A DNA stretch of 64,000 nt from Clostridiaceae bacterium (GCA_910575795.1 CAJTGE010000012.1:62001-126000); one strand, 5' to 3'. Numbered from the stretch's first letter, positions 27,601-38,100 are shown. A program made the numbers and translations. Notes: generated from the sequence alone by a model not told the origin.

Positions 27601-30600
27601 TCAATATTCACACCCGTGAACCTGTAATCCTCCTTATCTCCGCTTTCCTTTATCTCAATCGCGTCGTATAGGGTCATCCGCGCGCCCGGCAGATAGCGGT
27701 TTTTGTCATCCGCGCTCTCCAGGCGTCTGGTCAGGCGCGCCTTTCCGGTAAATACGCCCTCTTCATAGAGGAGTTCAAGATCCTCCCCGGCATCCTTTTT
27801 CTTTTTAAGCGCGTCCAGAAAGCCCTTCCTCCAGGCATAGCCCAGATAAGTCCCCGAATCGTTGAATGCCAGCTCCAGATTCTCCAGGCCGTATCTTCCC
27901 TTTAGCTGCGTTATGCTTCCCTCCAGGCGGCCGTTCAGCTCAAAGACGGCTGTCTGTTCCTCCGGCTTGGTCTTTGCAACCTTTAAGCGCAGCGGCGTGT
28001 TATCGATATAGACACGCGCCATGTCTCCCCGATCCTGCGGTTTATTCCCGTTTGATTCCGTCCCGTCCGGGGCTGTGATCTCCTCACCGTTGTCTGCCGT
28101 ACGGCTCACCCTTTCATGGTAAACCGCCGCACGCACGCGCTGATCCGGATTCCCGTCCAGGTAATAGGCCGCCTCATCCGAATAGATCTCGACTGCCACC
28201 GGACGGCTGCGGGCATAGCCTGCCGGAGCCTTGATCTCGCACAGGACATAGCATCCCGCCCCGAGCGGCTGCGGCGTTTCCAAATAGCCGACGGTCTGCC
28301 CTCCTGTCACGCCTTCCCCCAGCTCCCCGTCCCGCACAGTCGTAAACGCTTCAAACTGCCCGGTCTGATTTCCGTATGCATCTGTTAATACTACCTGCTC
28401 CTGTTCCCGGCAGATCGGCGTTCCCGCCGGCGCGATTCCGAAATATATCCCATTATACGGAATCTCCCACGGAAGCGCCGCCCTGGCCGCGGGCGTGATA
28501 TTCTCAGCCCCCATTGCCTCCAGAAACTCTCTGCTACCGGTTATAAGAGCCGGCTTTTCATAAAATTTCACACGGCCGTCCTCTGTCTCCTTATCCTCCC
28601 GCTTCGCACTGTAAATGGTAAATATGGCTCCGTCATGCAGGATGTCCTCCCCCGTCTCTGAATCCAGCTTCTCAAGCCGGAGTTTTGACGCATAAAAGGT
28701 ATTCCTGAACGTCTGATCCGCATATCCGGCAAAAACAGAAGCATCGTATGCGTCAGGCCCCGGAGGCTCCGTAACCGTCCAGGGAACCAGCGCCGCAAAA
28801 TACTGCCCGTCATACCCGGTCAGGGCGCCGGTTATCGTTTTCACCTGATCCTTAAAATAAAAACCGGATGGGTTGTTGGCGTCCGATTCCGGGCCGTGCC
28901 GGTACAGCACGCCATCCTCTGTCCCGGACTGTTCCGACACAGAGGCATAATGGTAATACGCCCCAACCGCCGCGTTGCTGTGATAAACGCTTTCCGGGTG
29001 ATCGGTGTGATAGAGCGCTTTATACGGGGCGTACTCTTCCTGCGTGAAGGTATAGCCCTGATAAGAGCCGCCGTCCTCAAACAAAGCTCCCTGTCCCGTC
29101 CTCTTATCCGCATCCAGCCCGTATTTGTAAACTTCAAACGGCCCGTCGTTTCCCTGTGCGCGGATCACATAGCGTTCCGCTTCATCCGTATGCGTCTGCG
29201 CCCACTCCTCATTCATCCGGATCAGGTATTTTGACGCAAGCTGCTCCGGCGTATCCTGGCTGCCGTATTCATAGAAGGGGTCAAAGGCCGGCGGCGACTC
29301 CCGGTTTCCGTCCGTTTGATACAGTGACGGAACCGCGATCTCCTTTGGCTGGTCGATCCGGTAATGCTTATTGTAAAAGTCTCCGAGCCTTGCTATACAG
29401 GGCTGCTGCTCGACCGCCACATAGATCCCGTAAGGCAGGTATTTTGACACTCCGTAATAGCAGCTTTTCCCCTGCGCTTCACCGGATGAGTCTGCCGACA
29501 GCGTGGTTTTATCTCCGTCCTTTCCCCCGTCCGGCTCGCCGTCCCACTCTATGGCATATATCTCGTCCAAATCGTAGGTAAAAAACGGCTTTAAGTAGTT
29601 CTCCGCCTTTTGGATCGCCTCACGGAGCGCTTTGTCATACGCCTCCTCCTGATAAGACTGCGCGCCTCCTTTCGCCTGCCGGCTCCCGTCTCCGCTCCTT
29701 TCTGTCAGCTTTTTCACCTCCTCGTCCAGATACCATGTGACGGCAAACTGGCGGACCGCGTCCGTGGCCTCCTGGTTCTTTAACGCCTCCTTGGATGTAT
29801 TGCTCTCATTTTGCACCGCCCCGCCGCCCGGAAGCGCTGCGCTTCCCGCTGCCGTCCGGGCGCCCTGTTTTTCTTCCGGCCCGGTTTTCCCCTGTCCGCC
29901 CGGCGTAAAGCCCTGCATTCGCTCCAAAATCCAGGCCAGCGGCTTAAACGACGTGCTTGACGCCCCCTTCTGATCCCATTTGTCAAAATTTGCCGTCCTC
30001 ATTGCATCAAAAAACTTCTCATAATTGTACGCTATAATTGTCCTTGTTTTTCCCGCTCCGTCCTCCATGACCCGCGGCACGCTTTCCAGGAGCCTCGTAT
30101 AGCCCGTCTGCGGCTGCGCCTCAATCAGCCCGTCCTCACCGATCCGGTACAGGATCGGATTTACGCATACCGCTTCACTGGATGTATTGTTATTGACGGA
30201 TCCAACCGTGACGGAATCCGCCCGGTGCGGCGCTTTTGTGTACCGCTTTTGCACATCCGCACACGGATCCTGTCCCGGATACCTGTTTTTATCCCCCATG
30301 GGATCCGTCTCCTCCCCGTTTTGGTCAAGCCACACAATCTCTCCGTTATCATTCCGGTAAAGCCGTTCCAGATTGGACTTTAAATACGCCTTAAACCGGA
30401 AATTCGCAAGCGCGCCCGCGCCCGTTTTCCCGCCCGGGCCCTCTGTGAAGCTGTCCTTATGCCCGGCGGCCTCATTGGTATTGTGGGCATAGCCTCCGTC
30501 CGGCATGGTCTGGATATCCTTTACGACCTTCACTCTCTGCCGGATTACCCGCTCAAATACATGTCCCGGCTTCTTTCTGGTCCCGGCGTCCTGGTTTGTC

Positions 30601-33600
30601 TTCTCCTGTCCCGGGTAGACGAGCTCTGCGGGGAGCAGATAACTGTTCTCCCCCGTCAGATTCCCATTGGAGGCGTCCAGATATGCCTTTACAAAGGCTT
30701 TTTTCACATGGAGATAATAGCTTGCGCTGTCCATCGTGTTTCCGGGTGCAAAACCTGCGCCCAGCATAGCCGCCTCCCCGGCTGACAGGATCGCCTCCTT
30801 TTCCTTTAGCGCGATCTTCCATTCCGTCGTCTGGGACGCGCCCTCATCCGTATGGGATGCGCCGAACGAATCTGTATAGGCCGTCTCCACTGACACGACA
30901 TAGCTCCCATCCTTCCTCCTCACGGCGGGAAGCTTCTGCCATCTCACGTCTTCGGTTTCCACAAGCTCCGTCTTAAGGCGCTCCCGGTATTCAAACGCCT
31001 GGATCCTCTTCCCGTCCCGTCCATATACCTCCTCCCCGGGCTCATAGTACACATTTTCCTCAACGGTTTTTCCGTGCAGGCTGCCTGTCCCGTCCGCTTC
31101 GGCCGCCGGTATCAGAACCGCGCTTCCAAGCACAGAAGGGGGATTCCCGTACTCCTTATACGACCCGTAAGTCCCAAACGCGCTGTAAGCCGTGTTATTT
31201 GAGTAGGACGCATAGACCAGCCGGGGCGGCTCTGACATATCCTGCGGGAGAAAGCGGACCGCACGGAAAATGATGCTGTCATCCTCTGCGTCGCTTCCCA
31301 GCGCCATAAAGCTCTCCGGATTTCCCGTTACGCCGGCATATACCTCAAATTGAAATCCGCTTCCCGTCTCCTTCACGGAATCAATTCCCCCATAGCTATA
31401 GTACGGATGGCTGTCATAGAAGCGCAGCACAGACAGAATCGCCTCCCGGACGGTAAGCCGTGTCCCGCCATCCCCCATCTTCAAAGCTTCCACGCTCTGA
31501 ACCGGCGCCCCATATACCGTAAAAGCAGCCGGGTTTCCCGGGGTAACGCCGCTTAAGCCGTACATATCCGGCTCGCCCTCCCGCACCCCGCTGTCAAATA
31601 CGCCGGCGTAAATGCTGGAATAATCCATCCCGCCGCCCGCCAGACGGCTTCCGGGAGTCGCCTTTTTGTTCCTGCGCAGCGCCGCCTCTGCCTTTCCCTT
31701 TACAAAAGCCAGCTTATCCCGCGTAAAAGGCTGCTCCAGCATTTCCAGGTTTTCCGCCTCCGTCATGCCCCCGTCGGCCCGTTCAAGCGCCTCCCTCACC
31801 GCCTGCTCCTGCAGGCGTCGCGCCGAAACCTGCCGGAAGCGGTTCACCGCCTCATTGGTCAATACCTCCTGCTTCATCAAACTTCCGTCCGCGTTATATT
31901 TGGGGTACTGGAAGGGGCGTTCTGCCTTCAGATATACCGGCGTTCCGTCCGGATTCGTCAAAAAGACCTTCTCATAGACGCCGGTTCCGACTAAAGCCTC
32001 CGCCTGTCTCGTTCCAGCCTCCTTTCTGTATATGGCAGCGCCCGCCGGAAGACCGGAAAGCACAATGTCATAGCGTCCCCCGGTATCCCTGGCCTCAGAC
32101 GAAAAGAACAGCTCATTCGGCCCGGAGCCCTCCCCCTGATCAGAGGTCTGCCCGTCCGCAAACAGTGGGCGGGCGATCCCCGCATAGCCCTTCCCAGGCT
32201 CCGGAGCGCCGGCGTCCGTATCCTGGCCGCGGTTGGTAAGGGGATTTTTCCGGTTCCCGATGGACAGCTCATAGCCCTCTGAGCGAGACAATTCCTTTAC
32301 ATAATACTCCCCCATAAGAAGCGGGCGGCCAATCCAGCAGTTTTTATTTTTTACAGCCAGATTTTCATATTCCCGCGCATAGCGCCCGTCCTCTGTATAG
32401 TCGTCATATACGGCATCCGCTGTATAGAGATTCTCCGGCGCCTGCCCGGCCCATCCGTCGGCGGCCTCTGTGATCATGCCCCTGGCATAATCATAGATAT
32501 AGCCCGGCGCTTCTGTATTGGCCACAAAGGACGCGTCGCCGTTCTGATCCGTCGCCGCCACGGCAACCAGGTTGTTGGCCCGGTATACCACGCCCGTCTT
32601 TCCGTCCGGGTGAACGATATCCCGGGCCGCAAATAGCCCGTAAACCGCGCCGGAGAGCGTCGCGTCTCCCTGTGTCCCGCCGGCAGGCGCATGTTCAGGA
32701 TCATTTCCCGCCAAATCAAGATCCTGTTTGCGGATATGGAATTCGCCTTCCGTCCTGTGATCATAGATCCGCCAGGCATTCCCTTCCGGATCCCGGCTGC
32801 TGCAATGGCTGAAATTGCCGGACGGCCCGGCCCCGGCCCTGGCCCCTTCGCTTTCGGCCCTCAGCGCCTCCTCATATGCAGGGGGAAACAGCCTTTCCCC
32901 GGTATCCTCCTCCTCTCTTCCTCCGGCTCCCGGGCTGCGAAACGCTGTTTTCGCGGCGCGCCACACAAACGACGCCTCGGACGCGGAGGCCGCTTCCTCC
33001 CTGACGACCGGCTCCTCCAAAACCGCCTCCGAAGCCGATGCCGGGCGGCCGGAAGCAGGCTTTTTCGCCTCTGAGCCGGAGGCCCTTTCTCCTTCCTTCT
33101 CTTCTTCCTCCGGGCCTTCCTCATCGATGAATATAAACGGCCGCCTGTCCTTGTCATTCTCCCGCCCGGCCCTCACGACAGGAACCTCCTTCGCCGACCG
33201 CCGCAGCGCCGGCTCCGCTGTCTCCTCCGCAAGCGCCGCCGCTTTCTTGGGCAGCTTCTCCGTCTGCTTTGCCTTCCCTCCCTTTTCCATCGCCTCCATG
33301 CTGCTGTATTCCCCTGAGAAAAAGGCGTTTGCCCCGTTCTGGGAGGAATCGGTTGTTATAATCTCAACCGGCAGATCGCCGGAATGAAGATCATGGCGCG
33401 CATATCCCTCCCTGGCCTGAAATTCCACCCACGCGTAGCTGTATCGGAGAGAAATAAATTTGTCATATGTCTGCAGCATGTCCTCATAACAGCCGGACTC
33501 CTCATATGCCGTCTGCGCATCGGGCTCTTCGGTATTTCCGCCGTCCGGCTGCCGCCCCGGATCGCCTCCGGAGGCTGCAATCCGTTCGATCTCTTCCGTA

Positions 33601-35195
33601 TCCACATCCTCCATCATCCAATGGAAGTGTACGCCTGAATATTCCCCGCCCGCTTTTTCCCCGCAATCCTTTGCACAGAGCGTCCACGCGCCGGCTGCTT
33701 CGCGGTTTTTTGCCTGCGCCGCCTCGATCGCGTCGCTGTTCAACACCTCCCCTGTCTCCTCGTCCTCCTCCGGCTCCGGAACGGCAATAAAAACCGGGGC
33801 CGGATGGCCGTCGCAGAAGGTCTTGTCATAGTGGTATCCCCGTTCTATGGTTTTGGCCGCATATCCGTTTTCATCTGTGATCAGGGAGGCCGCATTGCGG
33901 AAACCGTCCCATACGGCCGGCTTATCCGTGTGATAAGCCGCATACGGCTCTCCTCCCTCATAGATATGAACCGCCCCGTCCCTGTCCCTGTCAATCACAT
34001 CCCTGTCATCAAACCGCTCATACAGGGCAAACCGCGCGCCTTCCAGCGCTTTTCCCGTCTCATGATCATATTTGTATAACTGGAGGCGGTAGGAGGACTC
34101 AAAATCCTCCGCATGGCGGAATACCCGGAACGTAAGCTCCGGTTCGCCCGGGATCGCCGCCGGATCGCCAGCCAGCGCCGCGAAAAGCTGCTTTTCAACG
34201 GTCTTGAGCTCCAGCCAGACCATCCTCTGATGAATCCAGGTATCGCTCATGGGCGGCGTCCCGCCCGTATGTCCGCCCGAGCAGCGGACGCACTCCCAAA
34301 TCTCAAGGCATTCGTCAAAAAGCGCCTCTTTGGAGGGATACGCCCCTCCTGCCAGAGCATAGTCCGTCCCCTCCACGGCAAACCGGATCAGCGCCTTGGG
34401 CGGCTGTGGGTTTGGATTGGAAAAGGTAATGCTGTCCCGCGTTTTCACATACGTCCAGCCATCCGTCGGCTCCGGCTGAAACTGAGCTCCGTTATCATTG
34501 GAAAATAACAGCGGAACGGTTTCGATAAAGTCCGCATCCGCCCCATTTTCATCAAAATGAATCGTAAAATCGCTCCGGTTCACCTGATACGCCGTTGTCA
34601 GGGAGGACGCGCCCGCAAGGACATCCGGTATCTTCTTTCCGCTGACGCTTGCGCCGCCTCCTCCAAGCAATCCCCCAAGCTCCAGATACTCCTCCGTATG
34701 GGAGGCGACGGTTTCCAGCCACGGATATTTCGCGCGGACGCTCCCGCTGTAGATCAGAGCCTTTAAATCCTCCTCTGTCACCAGGTTCGTGATCGCCGTT
34801 TTGCCCTGTGCTCCTGCGTTTGCGCGGATGGATGCGACGACATCGCCCGCTTCCTTCACTCCAAGCGAAGCCTGAAGCGTCAGAATTCCCCAGAATACGT
34901 ATTCCTGCTCCCTCTCGGATAAAGGCAGGCTGGCCTGCGAGGGGCGGTGGCGCTCAAACACATCCCCGTCGTCCGCAATCCCCCATATGGCCATGCCGCC
35001 CTTATCAATGCAGTACAGCTTATGGGAGCCTCCGTATTCCCCGAACGCAGTCGTCAAAACGACCTGATCTCCTTCCTCTGCCTTTACAGGAAGCACAGGC
35101 AGGTAAGGCAGAACGGCCATACATGCCAGAACCGCCGACAGGCCAAACGAAGCTGCCCTCTTCACCCATTCTGTTATCTGCCTGTACCTCTTCAC
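21633..35195 (-). CDS. Giant LPXTG-anchored multi-SpaA/Cna-B surface protein (4520 residues)
   Basis: A single open frame from a GTG at 35195 (AAAGGAG 6 bases upstream, 1 base after the previous stop). A signal peptide ends near residue 39. Residues about 45-180 (LYCIDKGGMAIWG) resemble a thioester domain, tentatively. About twelve SpaA/Cna-B-like modules follow, near residues 370, 818, 2168, 2498, 2920, 3062, 3358, 3483, 3585, 4141, 4228 and 4318. They carry KxD/KTD starts and ten E-x-x-PxGY-type ends (APAGY, PPGY, APKGY), the pattern of self-forming isopeptide bonds. An ASEA-rich linker lies near 700-740, a DUF11-like module near 3860, and a large middle region (about 900-2150) is unrecognised. 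The C-terminus has LPKTG (4467-4471), a membrane helix and a basic tail for sortase attachment. It is a probable stalk-like adhesin. Confidence 0.9.
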   Translation of the reverse strand: MKRYRQITEWVKRAASFGLSAVLACMAVLPYLPVLPVKAEEGDQVVLTTAFGEYGGSHKLYCIDKGGMAIWGIADDGDVFERHRPSQASLPLSEREQEYVFWGILTLQASLGVKEAGDVVASIRANAGAQGKTAITNLVTEEDLKALIYSGSVRAKYPWLETVASHTEEYLELGGLLGGGGASVSGKKIPDVLAGASSLTTAYQVNRSDFTIHFDENGADADFIETVPLLFSNDNGAQFQPEPTDGWTYVKTRDSITFSNPNPQPPKALIRFAVEGTDYALAGGAYPSKEALFDECLEIWECVRCSGGHTGGTPPMSDTWIHQRMVWLELKTVEKQLFAALAGDPAAIPGEPELTFRVFRHAEDFESSYRLQLYKYDHETGKALEGARFALYERFDDRDVIDRDRDGAVHIYEGGEPYAAYHTDKPAVWDGFRNAASLITDENGYAAKTIERGYHYDKTFCDGHPAPVFIAVPEPEEDEETGEVLNSDAIEAAQAKNREAAGAWTLCAKDCGEKAGGEYSGVHFHWMMEDVDTEEIERIAASGGDPGRQPDGGNTEEPDAQTAYEESGCYEDMLQTYDKFISLRYSYAWVEFQAREGYARHDLHSGDLPVEIITTDSSQNGANAFFSGEYSSMEAMEKGGKAKQTEKLPKKAAALAEETAEPALRRSAKEVPVVRAGRENDKDRRPFIFIDEEGPEEEEKEGERASGSEAKKPASGRPASASEAVLEEPVVREEAASASEASFVWRAAKTAFRSPGAGGREEEDTGERLFPPAYEEALRAESEGARAGAGPSGNFSHCSSRDPEGNAWRIYDHRTEGEFHIRKQDLDLAGNDPEHAPAGGTQGDATLSGAVYGLFAARDIVHPDGKTGVVYRANNLVAVAATDQNGDASFVANTEAPGYIYDYARGMITEAADGWAGQAPENLYTADAVYDDYTEDGRYAREYENLAVKNKNCWIGRPLLMGEYYVKELSRSEGYELSIGNRKNPLTNRGQDTDAGAPEPGKGYAGIARPLFADGQTSDQGEGSGPNELFFSSEARDTGGRYDIVLSGLPAGAAIYRKEAGTRQAEALVGTGVYEKVFLTNPDGTPVYLKAERPFQYPKYNADGSLMKQEVLTNEAVNRFRQVSARRLQEQAVREALERADGGMTEAENLEMLEQPFTRDKLAFVKGKAEAALRRNKKATPGSRLAGGGMDYSSIYAGVFDSGVREGEPDMYGLSGVTPGNPAAFTVYGAPVQSVEALKMGDGGTRLTVREAILSVLRFYDSHPYYSYGGIDSVKETGSGFQFEVYAGVTGNPESFMALGSDAEDDSIIFRAVRFLPQDMSEPPRLVYASYSNNTAYSAFGTYGSYKEYGNPPSVLGSAVLIPAAEADGTGSLHGKTVEENVYYEPGEEVYGRDGKRIQAFEYRERLKTELVETEDVRWQKLPAVRRKDGSYVVSVETAYTDSFGASHTDEGASQTTEWKIALKEKEAILSAGEAAMLGAGFAPGNTMDSASYYLHVKKAFVKAYLDASNGNLTGENSYLLPAELVYPGQEKTNQDAGTRKKPGHVFERVIRQRVKVVKDIQTMPDGGYAHNTNEAAGHKDSFTEGPGGKTGAGALANFRFKAYLKSNLERLYRNDNGEIVWLDQNGEETDPMGDKNRYPGQDPCADVQKRYTKAPHRADSVTVGSVNNNTSSEAVCVNPILYRIGEDGLIEAQPQTGYTRLLESVPRVMEDGAGKTRTIIAYNYEKFFDAMRTANFDKWDQKGASSTSFKPLAWILERMQGFTPGGQGKTGPEEKQGARTAAGSAALPGGGAVQNESNTSKEALKNQEATDAVRQFAVTWYLDEEVKKLTERSGDGSRQAKGGAQSYQEEAYDKALREAIQKAENYLKPFFTYDLDEIYAIEWDGEPDGGKDGDKTTLSADSSGEAQGKSCYYGVSKYLPYGIYVAVEQQPCIARLGDFYNKHYRIDQPKEIAVPSLYQTDGNRESPPAFDPFYEYGSQDTPEQLASKYLIRMNEEWAQTHTDEAERYVIRAQGNDGPFEVYKYGLDADKRTGQGALFEDGGSYQGYTFTQEEYAPYKALYHTDHPESVYHSNAAVGAYYHYASVSEQSGTEDGVLYRHGPESDANNPSGFYFKDQVKTITGALTGYDGQYFAALVPWTVTEPPGPDAYDASVFAGYADQTFRNTFYASKLRLEKLDSETGEDILHDGAIFTIYSAKREDKETEDGRVKFYEKPALITGSREFLEAMGAENITPAARAALPWEIPYNGIYFGIAPAGTPICREQEQVVLTDAYGNQTGQFEAFTTVRDGELGEGVTGGQTVGYLETPQPLGAGCYVLCEIKAPAGYARSRPVAVEIYSDEAAYYLDGNPDQRVRAAVYHERVSRTADNGEEITAPDGTESNGNKPQDRGDMARVYIDNTPLRLKVAKTKPEEQTAVFELNGRLEGSITQLKGRYGLENLELAFNDSGTYLGYAWRKGFLDALKKKKDAGEDLELLYEEGVFTGKARLTRRLESADDKNRYLPGARMTLYDAIEIKESGDKEDYRFTGVNIERDAFGNVKRMYVQKGYAGTAVKYLLDKSADAGADPEDLKRYSYSDQEDDRGEGTWIYKTVEREDTDILFYDLGNLSVLEEINGAYYGRDAYGNRVQAKAGMALFAWKNGAPFLEITCPDWEGLLYSKADRAFTEVPEGTRMYHLDADKNRDSLVEPYTGMAYVEDEEGRVLVWPVRISRDPYGNVIVREKIKTGRLASIFSDTENEYTIGTYRNGKLEKSLSPALNEHGQPVYYQKSQKIYKKGEAVYDRDRDFVRYKYDDRLRRYNTNAWEIQTSGELADIGPDPESDRDDKPLFHRRGEGYIMENTWITGEAAPNDPFSHAMTPGQADVLKRVPAGSYIMEELVPPAGYVKTMPVGLTVGEDGTAAPIARAVDWPISAYIEKVDAPENFKITVLDRDGLFDETEIRQEGKAGYSFRSVKGAELALFRARRVPSDQLSSHPFGYYLEKMEDTPAQWDVLDGENGIHTYTAQWTAGDTPAYLEAVPKGDYILEEIHTPPGYIPASKWVSISGTRGLHHIALPNDHTKLEILKYEEKEGEKQALPAAAGAVLSLYEAETDSGGIVTENGVPRYKKDVRIDTWTADDCLEYTETIEVSDYEENPEKSIFARVFGPRKEETKSGFTHNFESLYAEYGPSFQEVGWKAARKAVRVSESPLVYTLDGGKRAVYRDGAFTFDADVCQEDRDAFLRQYQKNPGAGELRWLSARSARLTDAEATVGEESVRQMWETESGKQILIHISRGLNAEGKCGYNFDYKFNYQTLTYRKSPYAVSYDTAQGRRRIDYLASGTPYVLVEEKTPPGYETAPPRVVEVAQTEQIQLYGMENRKQGVEIVKTDEAGVSLAGARLALYKADPDGGFCEDGAYLAASWVSGEDGVYTEDDRKSGRIPEKQSVGSLRPHRLEGLEDGIYYLAEQEAPDGYKGFEPQRLALSGGRFEQGKAVFQAVNEKKKGVVEIVKTDAADSGLTLAEAVFELKNLDTGEHILMATGESGTARSGELETGRTVGGVWKPYRFSVKEVIPPPRYARAVTEYSFTFSDDPDQKLLLYRLEASNEPTRIEIAKTDFKSGHLVKGAVLAIYETKEENGNYTEDGPPVETWISGGGSHLVAGVLSAGGVYLLKELKAPKGYALAEPVLFSISDDGRRVSGISTGTGSVRFTASSDFPDAIERLDIWGRRAAGTRRILTDLESGGQYELTYGQSLPVRPREDEHGPDGKGGTKDRGRQEQTKQGEEPDVLEVWEGRLYEETELTFYTNGSEQTTERRIFRMKRGADGLYTPGWRLADETLLAIKDENGGALASWRVENTPGEGYQKTLYNPEYEEKRGIEVFSANGKGGAAILSGSVIRYEATCKNTEKEEKGYTALVRLGNGLEWMPANSSAAWNMKGQPGVLEAETGILKPGEECRLVLTAAARPEAEGVIRCALELEGEVYEAVNPIGEAGSLTLVNRVTGTGAGSVTGRFSYRIHLRGSSGEDFTGLVPFKGSLTGRIRSGDVVSLAAGEAVTFTGLPWGTRYQIEETEETRRETEAAMHAKNSRNTEGTTGKNPESAVFFYEKRDGSRRELFTKDGTYILTEHTGYSDGTFALTGRRSFGFNGEAAPVWFDMTDAPVEILAGKTDFETGKGVSGAKMELLAQDGTLLEEWVSDGFVHQVEAVLSPGESAVLREREAPPGYGRAEDIAFTAPEEGGALRIQMEDQPVRVIVRKTEPGEKEGETDDLAGAQLTICTPDGTVVEQWVSDGTPHLVQAALLAGAAYRLEERMPMAGYAMAGPILFTVPEKGGEIVLELVNTPTRVTIRKLAVESDGTTPIGPLPGAALRIETEDGQEVCRFTTDESGSREFTGVLEAGASYRLAEESAPAGYEMSDPVTFTVPENGQGITVLMYDEKTPPQKPGRPERPGRPQTPKKPDIPVEGTLTLYYDETIEGKGDIWLRAETIPPLPKTGEGEGQGKAPLPIPEGFLITGLAAAALLLLILYTRRASDRKGERERNIRR

Positions 35196-35196
35196 C

Positions 35197-38100
35197 TTAT
35201 TCTCCTTTCTTTATCTGAATCGCCCCGTCCACAACCCATTCGCCGTTTTCGTTGACCATGCCGCCGTCCGGCGCTGCGCCGCTTCTGTACATATGTCCCT
35301 TGGTACCGTCTGATATGGTGTGGAAATAATACCTTCTCCACGTCCCGTCCTCTCCCTGGATCCACTGCCACCCGGTTACCATGCGGCCCATCGCGCCGTC
35401 CGATACCGGCCATAGATAGTACCGGCTTCCATCTCTGTCCGTAAACCATCCGACCTCCATACAGCCCGACGCGTCAAACCAGAACCAGTCAAACGGCTCC
35501 TGGCCTGCGCCGCTGTAGGGATTGTAGATATAGGCCCATTCGTTTTGGTATGTCCTTCCCCCCGCAGAAAAACGCCATCTTCCGTCCTCCCCGATCGTCC
35601 ATACTCCCACTGCCGCCCCGGCTGCCATAGCCGCCGCATCGGCCGGATGTATCGCCGCTCCTGCCGCAGCCGTCCCTGTGCCTGAGGAAAATGCGCCCAC
35701 GGAGCTGTCCTGTCCGCCTCCGGACGGGCCTGCCGGACCTCCTCCCGCCCTATCGCCTGCCATACTTCCTGACGAACCGCCTGCCGGGCCTGACGGTGAA
35801 CTCCCGGAGGAACCGCCCGATGAACCGCCCGATGAACCGCCTGATGAACCGACTGATGAACTGCCGGACGAGCCTCCTGATGAACCGCCGGACGAACCTC
35901 CTGAGGAATGATTCCTCACATACGTCTGATCCGTCATCTCATATTTCAGAACTACCGCGCACGACGCGGTGAAACCGCCGTCCTCCGATACCGCCGTGAT
36001 CACCGCTCTGTGCTCCGCTTTATACGGATAACTCCGATCCGCTTCCTTTATCCAGCCAGCCTGTGTATTAACTGTCACGATCCCGTCGTCCGAAACGGAC
36101 AGGGAGTCGTCGCTGGCTCTGTAGGAAATCCGGCGGTTAAAGGCCAGCTCCGGCAGTACCTCTGCCGTCAGCTTTTTTGCCTCATTGCCTGACCAGCTAA
36201 TCTGTGGGCTGGAGCGCAGTCCTGTCTTTTTACAGACGAGCCCAAATCCCAGCTCCTGCGGCGACAGTGTGATCCCCTCCGCAAATATCTTCGTCCTGTC
36301 CTCGGTCACAAAGCGTATCCGGGCCTCGCACGAGGCGGTCTGCTTATTTCCCAGCATATCGTCGCCGCTGACCGTCACCGCTGCCGTTTTCACGCCGGAT
36401 CCATTCCGGACTGCAAAAGCATCGTTTTCATGAAGCCCGTCGTCTCCCGCCATGATATCCCGGATCCATTTGGCATCCTTTACGGCCGCCACGCTGGCCG
36501 ATTTCCCCTCGCCGTCCACGCGCAGCAGGGCCGGATCATCCACGGACCAGCGGATATCCCGGCGGTCAAAGAAATCGGGGGTAAACGAGGCGGTCAGGCT
36601 CTCCGGGCCCGTGACAAGAAGCGTCTCCTCCGGCGCTTTCCGGTTGCCCTCAAGCCTTCTCGTCACCGTAAAAGACAGTAACGACTTATCTAACGCCGCC
36701 CCCTCATTGGCCACATAGGTCTGATCCTTTACCTGGAATGTCACGTTTATCCTGGCGTTTGCCCGGCACGGCCTTCCCTCAAAGCTCACAGCCGGCCTGG
36801 TGGAGGCGGTCAGGATCGCCACCCCGCCGTTCTGGTGGCCGGCCCCGAAGATGGTATCCGGTATCGGGTAGCGGTACCCCTTATCCGCCTGCTCCTTTTC
36901 AAGACGCCGGATCGTGTCTGAAAGGAAGGAAGAACGTAAATTTACCTGAATCGAGGCGCTCTGCCTCGTATAGCCGTCCGCATCCGCGTCCGGATTGGGC
37001 AGGAGCGTGATGAGATCCGCATCATCTACCGACCACCTAACCGAGCTGTCCTCCACATCATTATTGCTGTCAACTACAGCCCCGACCGAGATCGGCTGAA
37101 TCTGCGTCCCCTGCTCAAGAAGCCCATTTATATAGGTAGCAATCAGGCGGCCGTCCTGATCCATCACCCGCGTGGTGCGGACCGGATGCTTCCGGTTTCC
37201 GGTCCGCTCTTCCACGACCGAGAGCCGGTACTGGGACGGGACCACGGAAACCTTTACCGCTACCTTTTTGTAGGCCGCTTTTACCTGCGTATGCGCGGCC
37301 GGCATGGTAAAGGTATACTCGCCGCCTTTCACATAATCGGTTTCCCGCTCCCGTCCGCCCGCGCTGTAAACCGGGACGCCCTCCATCTGAAATTTCGCCC
37401 CGTCCGTCTGCCTGGCTGACGTGCTGACTGTCACGGTATTCCCCGCGGCGACAGCCCCTCTGCGATCCTTGTCAATCGTGCGGTAATAGCTTCCGCTGCC
37501 CCTGACCTCCAGGGACGCCACATCGTAATAGTTCGCTCCGTTTGAGACGGTATCAATCTGCGGGACCGTTACCAGATAGCCTCTTGTCGGCCTCCCGGCG
37601 TCGTTCGGCGCAACATGATCCAGTTCATAGCCAAGCTCCTCCTTCCCCGCGCCCCCGTTATCCTCATCCATAATGTGCAGGATCGCATGTTCCAGCTCCT
37701 CATAGTAATAGGTATCGGTCACATCACGCGTCAACCCGCCCTGCACAAGGGTGTAGAACAGATCTCCCCTGTGCGAAAAGCCGATGTGCGCCCCATATGT
37801 ATACTCGTTGTCATCCGGAATGCCGCTTCCGCACACGTTCGCCGCAATCTTCGCCTCGCTGTCCGCAAAAAGATACGCGACATCCTCCCCGTAGCGGAAA
37901 TAATCCCCGGCCTCCCTGTGGCCGATAAAAGTCCCTCTGTGGCCCGCCGTCCCCAGCCCGGACTGGCCGATCGTTCCCTCAAAACGGGCCGCCTTTATTT
38001 TCCCCGAAGCATAGAGCCCTGTGATTCCGCCCACAATTCGGCTTCCCGCGCCGCCGATGGTTCCTGACACGAAGCTGTTGTATACATCCGTATCATTCTG

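Noticed and set aside
35809..35904. Regular short repeats considered as CRISPR
   Set aside because: Units are 12 bp with no spacers and encode an in-frame Ser/Gly linker.
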